Source of the DNA: Gammaproteobacteria bacterium HGW-Gammaproteobacteria-2
Lineage (GTDB): Bacteria; Pseudomonadota; Gammaproteobacteria; Xanthomonadales; Xanthomonadaceae
DNA: 64,000 nt
Direction of reading: 5' to 3'
NCBI GenBank assembly: GCA_002840015.1
Contig: PGZE01000009.1
Coordinates: forward strand, 46,546-110,545
Positions 7,870 through 16,154 of this stretch are shown in pieces. A model generated the notes under the pieces. It did not search any database and was not told the origin of the DNA. It saw only the letters and a list, made by a program, of their open reading frames with translations. Both the position numbers and the translations under genes were made by a program. Positions within the stretch are counted from its first letter, which is position 1. Each line of letters starts with the position of its first letter.

Positions 7870-9855
7870 TCAGGCCGTTGCCAGTTCTGCAATTTCCCTG
7901 AAGTGCTCCAACGCTTGGGGATTGGCCAAGGCATCGGTGTTCTTCACCGGGCGGCCGTGGACGACGTTGCGCACCGCCAGTTCGACGATCTTGCCGGAGA
8001 TCGTGCGCGGCAGGTCGGGCACCTGGATGATCTTGGCGGGCACGTGGCGGGGGGTGGTGTTGGCGCGGATCTGCTTGCGGATGCGCTCGCGCAGGGCGTC
8101 GTCGAGCTGCACGCCTTCGCGCAGGCGCACGAACAGCACCACGCGCACGTCGCCTTCCCAGTCCTGGCCGATGCACAAGCTTTCCAGCACTTTCGGCAAT
8201 TGCTCCACCTGGCGGTAGATCTCGGCGGTACCGATGCGCACGCCGCCGGGGTTGAGGGTGGCATCGGAGCGGCCGTAGATCACCACGCTGCCGTGTGCGG
8301 TGAGGCGGGCGAAGTCGCCGTGGCACCAGACATTGGGATGGGTTTCGAAATAGGCGGCGTGGTACTTGCTGCCGTCGGGATCGTTCCAGAAGCCGACCGG
8401 CATCGACGGGAACGGCGCCAGGCACGATAGCTCACCGGTCTCCTCCGTCACCGCTTCGCCGGCCTCGTTGAGCACCGCCACCTTCATGCCTAGGCCACGG
8501 CATTGCAGCTCGCCGCGATACACCGGCTTCAACGGTGAGCCGAGCGCGAAGCAGCTGATGATGTCGGTGCCGCCGGAGATCGAGGACAGCATCACCCGTG
8601 CTTTCACATCGCGGTAAATGTAGTCGTAGCTCTCCGGCGCCAGCGGCGAGCCGGTGGAAAGGATCGTCTTGAGGGTGAGCAGTTTGTGACTTGCGCGCGG
8701 TTTCACGCCGGCTTTTTCCACCGCGCTGATCCATTTGGCGCTGGTGCCGAAGATGCTGATGCCGAACTCGTCAACGAGATCCCACAGCGCTTGCGGGCCA
8801 GGCCATGCCGGATTGCCGTCGTACAGCACTACGGTGGCGCCCACCGCCAGGCTGGAAACCAGCCAGTTCCACATCATCCAGCCACAGGTGGTGTAGTAGA
8901 AGATGCGGTCTTCGCGCTTGAGATCGGTGTGCAGCACCAGTTCCTTGAGGTGTTGCAGCAAGGTGCCGCCGGCGCCGTGGACGATGCACTTGGGCACGCC
9001 GGTGGTGCCGGACGAATACATAATGTACAGCGGATGATCGAATGGCGTGGCGGTGAACTCCAGCGGCGCGTCGGCGTGAGCGGCGACGAAATCAGCCAGA
9101 TGCACCGCGCCGCGCACGTGTGAAATGTCCGCAGGGCGCTCGGTGTAGGGCACCACGATCACGCGTTCGATACTGGTGATCTTGGTGGCGACTTCAGCGA
9201 TCTTGTCGAGGCAGTTGAAGCGCTTGCCGCCGTACTGATAACTGCCGGCGGTGAACAGCACCTTGGGCTGGATCTGACCGAAGCGGTCAATCACGCCGTT
9301 GACGCCAAAATCCGGTGAGCACGACGACCACACCGCGCCCAGCGATGCGCTGGCAAGCATGGCGATCACAGTGTCGGGGATGTTGGGCATGAAACCGGCG
9401 ACGCGGTCGCCGATGCCGACACCACTAGCACGCAGCGCGGCGGCCAATGCCGCCACCCGCCGGCGCAGTTCAGCGTAGCTGATGCGCACGCTGCTGCCAT
9501 CTTCGCCGCGAAACAGCAACGCAACGCGCTCGTCGTCGAAGCGCAGCAGGTTTTGCGCGAAGTTCAGGCGTACATTCGGGAACCAGCGCGCGCCGGGCAT
9601 CTTGTCGGCATCAACCAGCACCGGTGTGCGCTCGCCACTGGCCTTGATGCCGCAAAAATCCCAGACCAGGGTCCAGAACCGTTCGGGCTGGCGAATCGAG
9701 AAGTCATACAGCGCGGCGTGCCGGTTCAGGTCACCGTTGTCGCCCAGTTCCTCACGTACGAAACGCATGAAACGCAGCAGATTGGCCCGCTCGATACGCT
9801 CCTCGCTCGGGCTCCAGATTGGCTGGTCCATTGGGTTGGTGTTCCTGGGCTGCAT
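7870..9855 (-). CDS. Acetoacetyl-CoA synthetase
   Basis: A 661-residue ANL-superfamily acyl-CoA ligase, the usual length for acetoacetate-CoA ligase, which activates acetoacetate with ATP and CoA in the cytoplasm. The AMP-binding P-loop is MYSSGTTGVPKCIVHG from residue 279. ISGGTDI, the adenine-site region and the C-terminal RTISGKIVELAVRN with the catalytic Lys are present. The N-terminal WSPSEERIERANLLRFMRF and FGIKASGERTPV-type start fit the acetoacetyl rather than the acetyl branch. GGAG nine bases before ATG 9855 supports that start; Met at 9831 is an alternative. It follows etfB-etfA on the same strand after 165 bp, which suggests a role in ketone-body or fatty-acid catabolism. It converges on the methyltransferase gene with a 27-bp gap. 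Confidence 0.93.
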   Translation of the reverse strand: MQPRNTNPMDQPIWSPSEERIERANLLRFMRFVREELGDNGDLNRHAALYDFSIRQPERFWTLVWDFCGIKASGERTPVLVDADKMPGARWFPNVRLNFAQNLLRFDDERVALLFRGEDGSSVRISYAELRRRVAALAAALRASGVGIGDRVAGFMPNIPDTVIAMLASASLGAVWSSCSPDFGVNGVIDRFGQIQPKVLFTAGSYQYGGKRFNCLDKIAEVATKITSIERVIVVPYTERPADISHVRGAVHLADFVAAHADAPLEFTATPFDHPLYIMYSSGTTGVPKCIVHGAGGTLLQHLKELVLHTDLKREDRIFYYTTCGWMMWNWLVSSLAVGATVVLYDGNPAWPGPQALWDLVDEFGISIFGTSAKWISAVEKAGVKPRASHKLLTLKTILSTGSPLAPESYDYIYRDVKARVMLSSISGGTDIISCFALGSPLKPVYRGELQCRGLGMKVAVLNEAGEAVTEETGELSCLAPFPSMPVGFWNDPDGSKYHAAYFETHPNVWCHGDFARLTAHGSVVIYGRSDATLNPGGVRIGTAEIYRQVEQLPKVLESLCIGQDWEGDVRVVLFVRLREGVQLDDALRERIRKQIRANTTPRHVPAKIIQVPDLPRTISGKIVELAVRNVVHGRPVKNTDALANPQALEHFREIAELATA

Positions 9856-10020
9856 CGGGGGTGACTCCGGAGTTTAGGCGCGCATGGCAAGCAGCAAACG
9901 TGTACCAAAGACCAATGGCCACCCCAATACCAACGCGAACCGGCACCGTAAACGGCACAGTGGCGGTTTATTGGTGAATCGCGCGACAACTGAAAGGCGT
10001 TGCCGCGCTTTGAACGGCGC

Positions 10021-10959
10021 CTACAGGGCTTTTTCGAGCTCCGGCACGATCTTGAACAGATCACCGACCAGGCCGATATCGGCAATCTCGAAGATCGGTG
10101 CTTCCGCATCCTTGTTGATCGCGACGATGGTGCCGGCATCCTTGATCCCGGTAAGATGTTGAATCGCGCCGGAAATGCCGATGGCAACATACAGCTCGGG
10201 CGCGATGATCTTGCCGGTCTGCCCGACCTGCAATTCGTTGGGCACATAACCGGCGTCCACCGCCGCGCGCGAGGCGCCAACCGCCGCACCGATCTTGTCG
10301 GCCAAGGCGAAGATGATGCCGAAGTTCTCGGCCGAGCCAACACCACGGCCGCCGGAAATCACCTTGCTGGCGCTTTGCAGGTCGGGGCGGTCGCTGCTGC
10401 CGGCCTGCAAGCCCTTGTAGCGGGTATGGCTGGGCAGGGCAGCTTCGATAGTGAGCGCTTCCACCGGGGCGCTGCCGCCGGCAGCCACCGCCGGCCACGA
10501 GGCGGTGCGGATGGTGGCCACCACGATGCGATCCGCGGCTGCCTGCACGGTGATGATTGCGTTACCGGCATAGATCGGGCGCTGGAACACGTGGCTGCTT
10601 TCGACCGCCATCACATCGCTGATCTGGGCCACGCCGAGCAGCGCCGCGACACTGGGCAGCAGATCCTTGCCGAAGGTGGTGGACGGCGCGAACACATGGC
10701 TGTAGCCGTCGGCAGCCTTGGCCACTTGTGGCGCCAGCACTTGCGCGATGGGCGCGGCATTGGCGGCGTTGGCGATGCTCAATACGCGGCTGATGCCATC
10801 GAGTTTTGCCGCCTGTGCGGCCACCGCGTCGGGCGCGTCAGCCAGCACCAGCACATCGATGGATTCGGCCTTCAGTGCCAGCGCCGCGCTGACGCAGCGT
10901 GCGGTGGCAGGGTTGAGGTGGCCGTCGTGGTGTTCGGCAACAATCAGGACTTTGCTCAT
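10021..10959 (-). CDS. etfA: Electron transfer flavoprotein alpha subunit
   Basis: A 312-residue protein, the standard length. It begins MSKVLIVAEHHDGHLNPAT, typical of the alpha subunit N-terminal domain. The C-terminal FAD-binding domain has GRGVGSAENFGI (about residue 205) and AIGISGAIQHLTGIKDAG followed by INKDAEAPIFEIADIGLVGD, the family signature. With EtfB it forms a soluble FAD/AMP heterodimer that takes electrons from acyl-CoA dehydrogenases and passes them to ETF-ubiquinone oxidoreductase. It lies 80 bp downstream of etfB on the same strand, as in most proteobacteria. The physiological acceptor gene in this window is broken. Confidence 0.97.
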   Translation of the reverse strand: MSKVLIVAEHHDGHLNPATARCVSAALALKAESIDVLVLADAPDAVAAQAAKLDGISRVLSIANAANAAPIAQVLAPQVAKAADGYSHVFAPSTTFGKDLLPSVAALLGVAQISDVMAVESSHVFQRPIYAGNAIITVQAAADRIVVATIRTASWPAVAAGGSAPVEALTIEAALPSHTRYKGLQAGSSDRPDLQSASKVISGGRGVGSAENFGIIFALADKIGAAVGASRAAVDAGYVPNELQVGQTGKIIAPELYVAIGISGAIQHLTGIKDAGTIVAINKDAEAPIFEIADIGLVGDLFKIVPELEKAL

Positions 10960-11039
10960 GATGCATTCCTTTCTGTGGTGCCGGCGCTAGCCGGGCACTT
11001 TTGGTTCAGTGAGTGCGTGTTTGCACAAGCGGCACTTTC

Positions 11040-11786
11040 TTAAAGAAGGCCCTTGGTCTTGAGCGCGGCAACCAGTTCGGCCACGTCCTTCACCATCACC
11101 CCGCGGCTGCGGGTCGGTGGCGGTGCATAGCGAGTGATCTGCAATTGGCTGGCGGTATCCACGCCCAGATCGGCGATGGCAATGGTTTCGATCGGCTTGC
11201 TCTTGGCCTTCATGATGTCCGGCAGCTTGATGAAGCGCGGCTCATTCAGGCGCAGATCGGCAGTGATTACCGCCGGCAGGTCGATTTCAAGCGTTTCCAG
11301 GCCGGCATCGACTTCACGGACAACCGTTGCCACGTTGTCAGCGACATCCACTTTGCCGGCAAAAGTGGCCTGCGGCCGGCCCCACAGCGTGGCCAGCATT
11401 TGTCCGGTCTGGTTGGCATCATCATCGATCGCCTGTTTGCCGAGCAAAACCAGGCCCGGTTGCTCTTTTTCCGCCAGCTTGTGCAGCACGTGGGCGGCGG
11501 CCAGCGGTTCAATGGCTTGGTCGGACACCACATGGATGGCGCGGTTGGCGCCCATGGCCAGGCCGTTGCGGATATGCGCGGTAAGATCTGCAGGGCCGAT
11601 CGCCACCACCACCACTTCGCTGGCGACGCCTTTTTCGCGCAGGCGCAGGGCTTCTTCCAGGGCGATGTCATCGAAGGGGTTGGCCGACTGTTTGACGCCA
11701 TCGGTGATTACACCGCTGCCATCGGGCTTGACCTGAATGCGGACGTTGTAGTCCACCACGCGCTTGTATCCGACCAGAATTTTCAT
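11040..11786 (-). CDS. etfB: Electron transfer flavoprotein beta subunit
   Basis: A 248-residue protein starting MKILVGYKRVVDYNVRI, as beta subunits do. AIDDDANQTGQMLATLWG is the AMP-binding region, and the family signature runs from VREVDAGLETLEIDLPAVIT through LNEPRFIKLPDIMKAKSKP. It contacts acyl-CoA dehydrogenases and, with EtfA, holds FAD. First gene of etfBA. Its upstream region (11787-12082) carries a REP-like repeat rather than a recognisable regulator site. Confidence 0.97.
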   Translation of the reverse strand: MKILVGYKRVVDYNVRIQVKPDGSGVITDGVKQSANPFDDIALEEALRLREKGVASEVVVVAIGPADLTAHIRNGLAMGANRAIHVVSDQAIEPLAAAHVLHKLAEKEQPGLVLLGKQAIDDDANQTGQMLATLWGRPQATFAGKVDVADNVATVVREVDAGLETLEIDLPAVITADLRLNEPRFIKLPDIMKAKSKPIETIAIADLGVDTASQLQITRYAPPPTRSRGVMVKDVAELVAALKTKGLL

Positions 11787-11937
11787 TGTTTGGATTCCTT
11801 CGGGAGGGGGGGTTGCGTTGGCCCGGAGAGGTGCCGGGCATCGAAATGCTGTGGATGCGAAGGGAATATCCGCGGCAGAAACGCCATTTTACCCCTTCGG
11901 CGCCGTATGGTGCAGCGCGGCGGGCAACGAACTGTCG

Positions 11938-12038
11938 CAATGGTGTCACTCGCTGGCGCCAATCCGTGCAGTGGTGGGAGCCGGCCTGCCGGCGAACCAT
12001 CGTGCGACAGCTTCGCGCGCAAGGCATGCTCCCACAAA
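11938..12038 (+). repeat. REP-like repeat, GTGGGAGC family, copy 1
   Basis: A degenerate copy of an element found five times in the window. It has the leader 'CACTCGCTGGCGCCAATC', the GTGGGAGC...GGC / GCCGGC inverted pair, GCGACAGCTTCGCGCGCA and a closing GCTCCCAC, which pairs with the opening GTGGGAGC. It fills most of the 296-bp space upstream of etfB and downstream of the ATP-grasp gene. No other feature is seen in 11787-12082. Confidence 0.75.
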
Positions 12039-12082
12039 CGCCTTGAAGCACTCCTGTGAGCCCTGTAGCTGGCCGGGCAGAA

Positions 12083-12943
12083 TCACCCCAGCGCATCGCC
12101 CAGCGCCGCCACGAAGCGCTGAGCTGAGCCGGGTGCGGTATCAAAGAACAACGAGGGCTCGACAAGTTCCAGTTCGAGCAGACGCGGGCCATCGGCAGAA
12201 GGCAGCAAATCAACCCGCGCATACAACGGTCGGTGAAAGGGCAGGGCATCAAGTGTACGTTCGGCGAGCGCCAATTCGGCCTCGTCAGGTTGCCGGGCGC
12301 TGATTTGCTCGGGCGCGAACAGCGCTCGGGTGGCTTCGCTGCCACGTGGCAGCAGTGGGCCTTTGCGGATCGCGTGGCTGAATGCGCCAGCGAAATACAG
12401 CAATGCGGTTTCGCCGGCGCTGTCCACCTGTGCCAGATACGGCTGCACCATCACTTCGCGGCCCTGCGCCTGTAATGCGGCCGCGTGCGCCACCGCCTGT
12501 TCACGCTCATCGGCAACGAAACGCCGCGCCCCGCGCGAGCCGGCACCTACCGTGGGCTTGAGCACGAACTCGGCGAACGCCGGGAAATCGTCAGGCGCAT
12601 CAGCCAAGCTCAGATAATGGGTTTCAATCACCGGTACACCGGCACGGCCGAGCTCACCCAGATAGCGCTTGTCGGTATTCCAGCGCACCACATCCAGCGG
12701 ATTGATCAGCCGGGTTTGCGTCGAAACGCGTTCGCACCAAGCCAGAAACTCCGGCAGACGGTCGCTGTAGTCCCAGGTCGAGCGCAGCAGCACCGCATCA
12801 AAGCGGCCCCAACTGACGGTGGCGTCGTCCCAGGCGACCCGCTGCGCCGCCATCCCGGCCTGCGCGCAAGCCGCCAGCAGCGGGTCCATGTCTTCGTCGA
12901 GGGTGAATGCCGCGACGGCGGTGGTGAGAGCGATACGGAGCAT
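12083..12943 (-). CDS. ATP-grasp family ligase (RimK/glutathione-synthetase-like)
   Basis: A 286-residue protein. The start at 12943 (MLRIALTTAVAAF) is preferred over an upstream Met at 12994 because the pre-ATP-grasp domain begins there. DAVLLRSTWDY and RLINPLDVVRWNTDKRYL fit the N-terminal and hinge regions. FVLKPTVGAGSRGARRF is the ATP-binding glycine loop, EVMVQPYL the grasp strand, and ARVDLLPSADGPRLLELELVEPSLFF carries the acidic Mg-binding residues. Members join a carboxylate to an amine or thiol through an acyl-phosphate. The substrate cannot be read from the sequence; relatives include D-cycloserine and peptide-tag ligases. It lies 47 bp downstream of the ETF-QO remnant on the same strand. 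Confidence 0.85.
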   Translation of the reverse strand: MLRIALTTAVAAFTLDEDMDPLLAACAQAGMAAQRVAWDDATVSWGRFDAVLLRSTWDYSDRLPEFLAWCERVSTQTRLINPLDVVRWNTDKRYLGELGRAGVPVIETHYLSLADAPDDFPAFAEFVLKPTVGAGSRGARRFVADEREQAVAHAAALQAQGREVMVQPYLAQVDSAGETALLYFAGAFSHAIRKGPLLPRGSEATRALFAPEQISARQPDEAELALAERTLDALPFHRPLYARVDLLPSADGPRLLELELVEPSLFFDTAPGSAQRFVAALGDALG

Positions 12944-12990
12944 GCGCACATTATCGCAGGTTGGCTGCGGGCTGCGCTGCAGCGTGCGCC

Positions 12991-14528
12991 TCACAGATTC
13001 TGGTAATTCGGCCCGGCGCCGCCCTCGGGGGTGACCCAGTTGATGATCTGGTAGGGGTCCTTGATGTCGCAGGTCTTGCAGTGTACGCAGTTGGCGGCGT
13101 TGATCTGCAGGCGTTTGCCCTGGGCGTCATCGACCATTTCGTAGACCCCGGCCGGGCAGAAGCGGGTGCAGGGATTGCCGAACTCGGTGGCGCAGCGATC
13201 TATACAGATAGAGGTGTCCGCTACCTGCAGGTGGATCGGCTGGTCCTCATCATGTTCGGTAGCAGCGAAATACACGCCGGCGAGGCGGTCGCGCGGCGGC
13301 AGGGTGCGCTCCACATAATCGCGCTCGGGCGGGGTATATTCGCCGAGCTTGTGCAAGCGATCCCAGTCGGCCTTGTTGCGCAGCGTCCACGGCGACAGCC
13401 CGGCGGTGATGGTTTCCCACGCCGAGTTGAGCAACCCGAACCACAGGCCCTTCTTGAAGCCTCGAAGCCGACCGGGCTCAGCGACTTGGCCAGATGCTCG
13501 GCCGCGAGCAGGCCCGAACGCAGCGCCTGATGCACGCCCTTGATCTTGGGCACGTTGAGCAAGCCGGCGGTATCGCCGATCAGGATCGCGCCGGGCATTT
13601 CCAGCTTGGGCAGGCTCTGGTAGCCGCCGGTGACAATGACCCGCGCGCCGGCCGAGAGAATGCTGCCACCTTGCAGCAGGCCCTGCACTTTCGGGTGCGC
13701 TTTCCACTGTTGGAAGGCTTCGTAGGGCTGGTACAGCGGGTCGGTGTAGTCCAGCCCGGAAACGTAGCCCAGTGCCACGCGGTCGTTATCCAGGTGATAC
13801 AGGAAGGCGCCGCCGTAGGTGTGGGTGTCGGCCGGCCAGCCGATACTGTGGAAGATGGTGCCCGCTGCGGCGCGGCCCGCGGGCAACTGCCACAGTTCCT
13901 TGATGCCGATCGAATAGCCCTGCGGGTCGCTGTCGGCGGCCAGATCAAAGCGCTCGATCAATTGTTTGGTCAGATGCCCGCGTGCGCCTTCGGCCAGCAC
14001 CGTGACCTTGGCCTTGATGTCGATGCCTTCGGTGTAGCTCGGCTTGTGCGAGCCATCGCGGGCCACACCCATGTCGCCAATGCGCACGCCGCCGACGCTG
14101 CCGTCGGCGTTGTAGAGCGGTTCGGCGGCAGCAAAGCCGGGATAGATTTCGACGCCCAGCGCCTCGGCCTGCGGCGCCAGCCACGCGCACATGGCGCCGA
14201 GGCTGACGATGAAATTGCCATGGTTGCTCATCGTCGGTGGGGTCGGCAGCCGCCAACCGCCGGTCTTGGAGAGCATCCACAGTTCGTCCTTGCCGGCCGG
14301 CACACAGATCGGCGGCGGGTTGTCGCGCCAACCGGGCAGCAATTCATCCAAAGGACCCGGCTCGATCACCGCGCCGGAGAGAATCTGCGCGCCGATGGTC
14401 GAAGCCTTTTCGATCACGCACACCGACAGTTCCGGCTTGCGCTGCTTGAGCGCGATCGCGAAGGCAAGTCCGGCCGGGCCGGCGCCGATGGTGACTACAT
14501 CGTATTCCATGAATTCGCGTTCGCTCAT
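12991..14528 (-). pseudogene. Electron transfer flavoprotein-ubiquinone oxidoreductase, internal deletion and frameshift
   Basis: The N-terminal part (14528 to about 13465) holds the FAD loop VTIGAGPAGLAFAIAL and the ubiquinone-binding region to HLAKSLSPVGF. The C-terminal part (about 13463 to 12991) is in another frame. It starts GFKKGLWFGL and carries the 4Fe-4S cysteines (CTRFCPAGVYE, CVHCKTCDIKDP). Intact homologues have some 25 residues between the two GF blocks, and here they are missing. Two GGCTTC copies (13456-13461 and 13464-13469 on the + strand) flank the join. The deletion length must be 3n+1, which shifts frame. Reading straight through stops at 13221 without a cluster domain. 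AGGAGG at 14534-14539 supports ATG 14528. As written the enzyme cannot pass electrons from ETF to quinone; either a real lesion or an assembly error. Confidence 0.85.
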
Positions 14529-14533
14529 GACCG

Positions 14534-14539
14534 CCTCCT
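14534..14539 (-). promoter_or_regulatory. Strong ribosome-binding site of the ETF-QO gene
   Basis: AGGAGG, five bases before the ATG at 14528. It fixes the start and rejects the longer open frame that extends to 14801 across the divergent dioxygenase gene. The whole divergent space is only 50 bp. Confidence 0.8.
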
Positions 14540-14578
14540 CTGGGTGCATGTCCATTCTAACAGCCGCTACCATGGGCC

Positions 14579-15175
14579 ATGGCATGGATCGACCTACCGC
14601 TAGCCGACGCCGAGGTGCGCTATGACGCGCACTGGCTGCCCTTTGAGCAGGCCGATGCGCTACTGGCACAGCTGACGCGTGCAATCGCCTGGGAAACGCA
14701 TCGTATTCGCCTGTTCGGGCGCTGGCACGACAGCCCGCGCCGGTGTTGCTGGATTGGCGATGCGGATGCGGTCTACACCTATTCGGGGACGCGCTTCGCA
14801 CCGCAGCCGTGGTCGCCGTTGTTGGTCGAGTTGTGTGCGCACGTAGAGCAAGCCGCTGGTGCGCGTTTCAACAGCGTGCTGGCCAATCGCTACCGCGATG
14901 GCCACGACTGCATGGGCTGGCATAGCGATGACGAGGCCGAACTCGGGCCGCAGCCGGTGATCGCCTCACTGAGCCTGGGCGCCGAGCGGCGGTTTGCGTT
15001 CAAACGCAGGCAAGCCGGTGCGCGTTCGCAAACCTTGCCGTTGGCGCATGGCAGTCTGCTGATCATGGCCGGTGACACCCAGCGCAACTACCGGCATGCC
15101 GTGCCGCGCAGCGCGCGCGTGGCAGGTGAGCGCATCAACCTGACCTTTCGCTGGGTGAATTCGGCATTGCTGTGA
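14579..15175 (+). CDS. AlkB-like 2-oxoglutarate/Fe(II) dioxygenase
   Basis: A 198-residue protein of the ALKBH2/3-like branch, which removes alkyl groups from bases in nucleic acids by oxidative demethylation. NRYRDGHDCMGWHSDDE gives the substrate-recognition lid and the iron ligands His and Asp (HSD). SLSLGAERRFAFKRR, the distal His in YRHAVP and INLTFR with the 2-oxoglutarate-binding Arg complete the signature. Divergent from the ETF-QO gene with 50 bp between starts. The ATG at 14579 is the only start in frame giving the usual N-terminus. Confidence 0.92.
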   Translation: MAWIDLPLADAEVRYDAHWLPFEQADALLAQLTRAIAWETHRIRLFGRWHDSPRRCCWIGDADAVYTYSGTRFAPQPWSPLLVELCAHVEQAAGARFNSVLANRYRDGHDCMGWHSDDEAELGPQPVIASLSLGAERRFAFKRRQAGARSQTLPLAHGSLLIMAGDTQRNYRHAVPRSARVAGERINLTFRWVNSALL

Positions 15176-15269
15176 TCGCGCAGCAACGTATCCTGTCCGT
15201 ACCCAAGCACCAGGTTGCCCCCTCGCCAAGCATGTTGGCAGCGCCGACACACGGGCCTACACTCGGCGT

Positions 15270-16154
15270 ATGCGTCGAATCCGGCTGTTGCCATTGCTGC
15301 TGGTGTTACTGGGTGGATCGCAGGTATCCGCCGCCGATCTGGCGTCGACGAATGCGCCGCTGCGGGTGATCTACCCGCAGCCTGAAACCGAAAACGACCC
15401 GCGTGCACGGTATCCGTTGTCGGCGCTGGAGCTGGCATTGCAAGCCAGCGGCAGCGACTATCGCTTGCAACCCAGCGCGGCACCGATGCATCAAACCCGC
15501 GCCTTGTTGCTGCTCGAACAGGGGCAGTCGATGGACGTGGTCTGGAGCGCGCCGTCGGTTGCGCGCGAGCAGCGCCTGCGTGCAGTGCCCATTGCGATCG
15601 ACCGTGGCCTGATTGGATGGCGGGTGTTGTTGATCCGCCACGGCGACGCGGGCCGATTCGCCGCGGTGAAAACGCTCGCTGACCTGCGAGCACTGCGCGG
15701 CATTCAGGGGCATGACTGGCCCGACTTGGGCACCTTGCGCAACAACGGGCTCGATGTTTCCGCAGGCAGCAGTTTTTCCGGTCTGTTTGCAATGCTGGTG
15801 CGTGGCCGGGTCGATTATTTTCCACGTGCCGTGTCCGAGGTGTTGCTCGATGTGGAAATGCATCCGGACATGGCGCTGGAGATCGAGCCACGGCTGCTGT
15901 TGTATTACCCCTCGGGCATGTATCTGTTCGTCAACAAGAACAATCCACGGCTTGCCGAGGCTTTGCACAAAGGCTTGCAGCAAGCCACCACCGATGGCCG
16001 CTTGCAGGCGTTGTTTGATGCCACCTACAGCGGACTGTTCAAGAAGCTGTCGATCGGGCAACGCCGTGTGCTGCGCCTGCGCAATCCGGATTTGCCAGCA
16101 TCGATGCGCGCAGAACATCCAGGCTTCTGGTATCCGGGCGAGGTCGGGCGATGA
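15270..16154 (+). CDS. Periplasmic solute-binding-like protein paired with a diguanylate cyclase
   Basis: A 294-residue protein with a signal peptide (MRRIRLLPLLLVLLGGSQVSA) and an SBP_bac_3-like body. It has PLRVIYPQPETENDPR at the start of the mature chain, the middle ADLRALRGIQGHDWPDLGTL hinge region and a C-terminal lobe with YLFVNKNNPRLAEAL. It lacks a lipobox and there are no ABC transporter genes nearby. Its stop overlaps the start of a membrane GGDEF gene by four bases (ATGA), so it probably acts as a periplasmic ligand sensor that talks to that cyclase rather than as an importer. Ligand unknown. Confidence 0.75.
   Translation: MRRIRLLPLLLVLLGGSQVSAADLASTNAPLRVIYPQPETENDPRARYPLSALELALQASGSDYRLQPSAAPMHQTRALLLLEQGQSMDVVWSAPSVAREQRLRAVPIAIDRGLIGWRVLLIRHGDAGRFAAVKTLADLRALRGIQGHDWPDLGTLRNNGLDVSAGSSFSGLFAMLVRGRVDYFPRAVSEVLLDVEMHPDMALEIEPRLLLYYPSGMYLFVNKNNPRLAEALHKGLQQATTDGRLQALFDATYSGLFKKLSIGQRRVLRLRNPDLPASMRAEHPGFWYPGEVGR

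Noticed and set aside
10000-12059. Two long + strand frames (10000-11043 and 11013-12059) opposite etfA and etfB
   Set aside because: Mirror frames of GC-rich genes; no family features.
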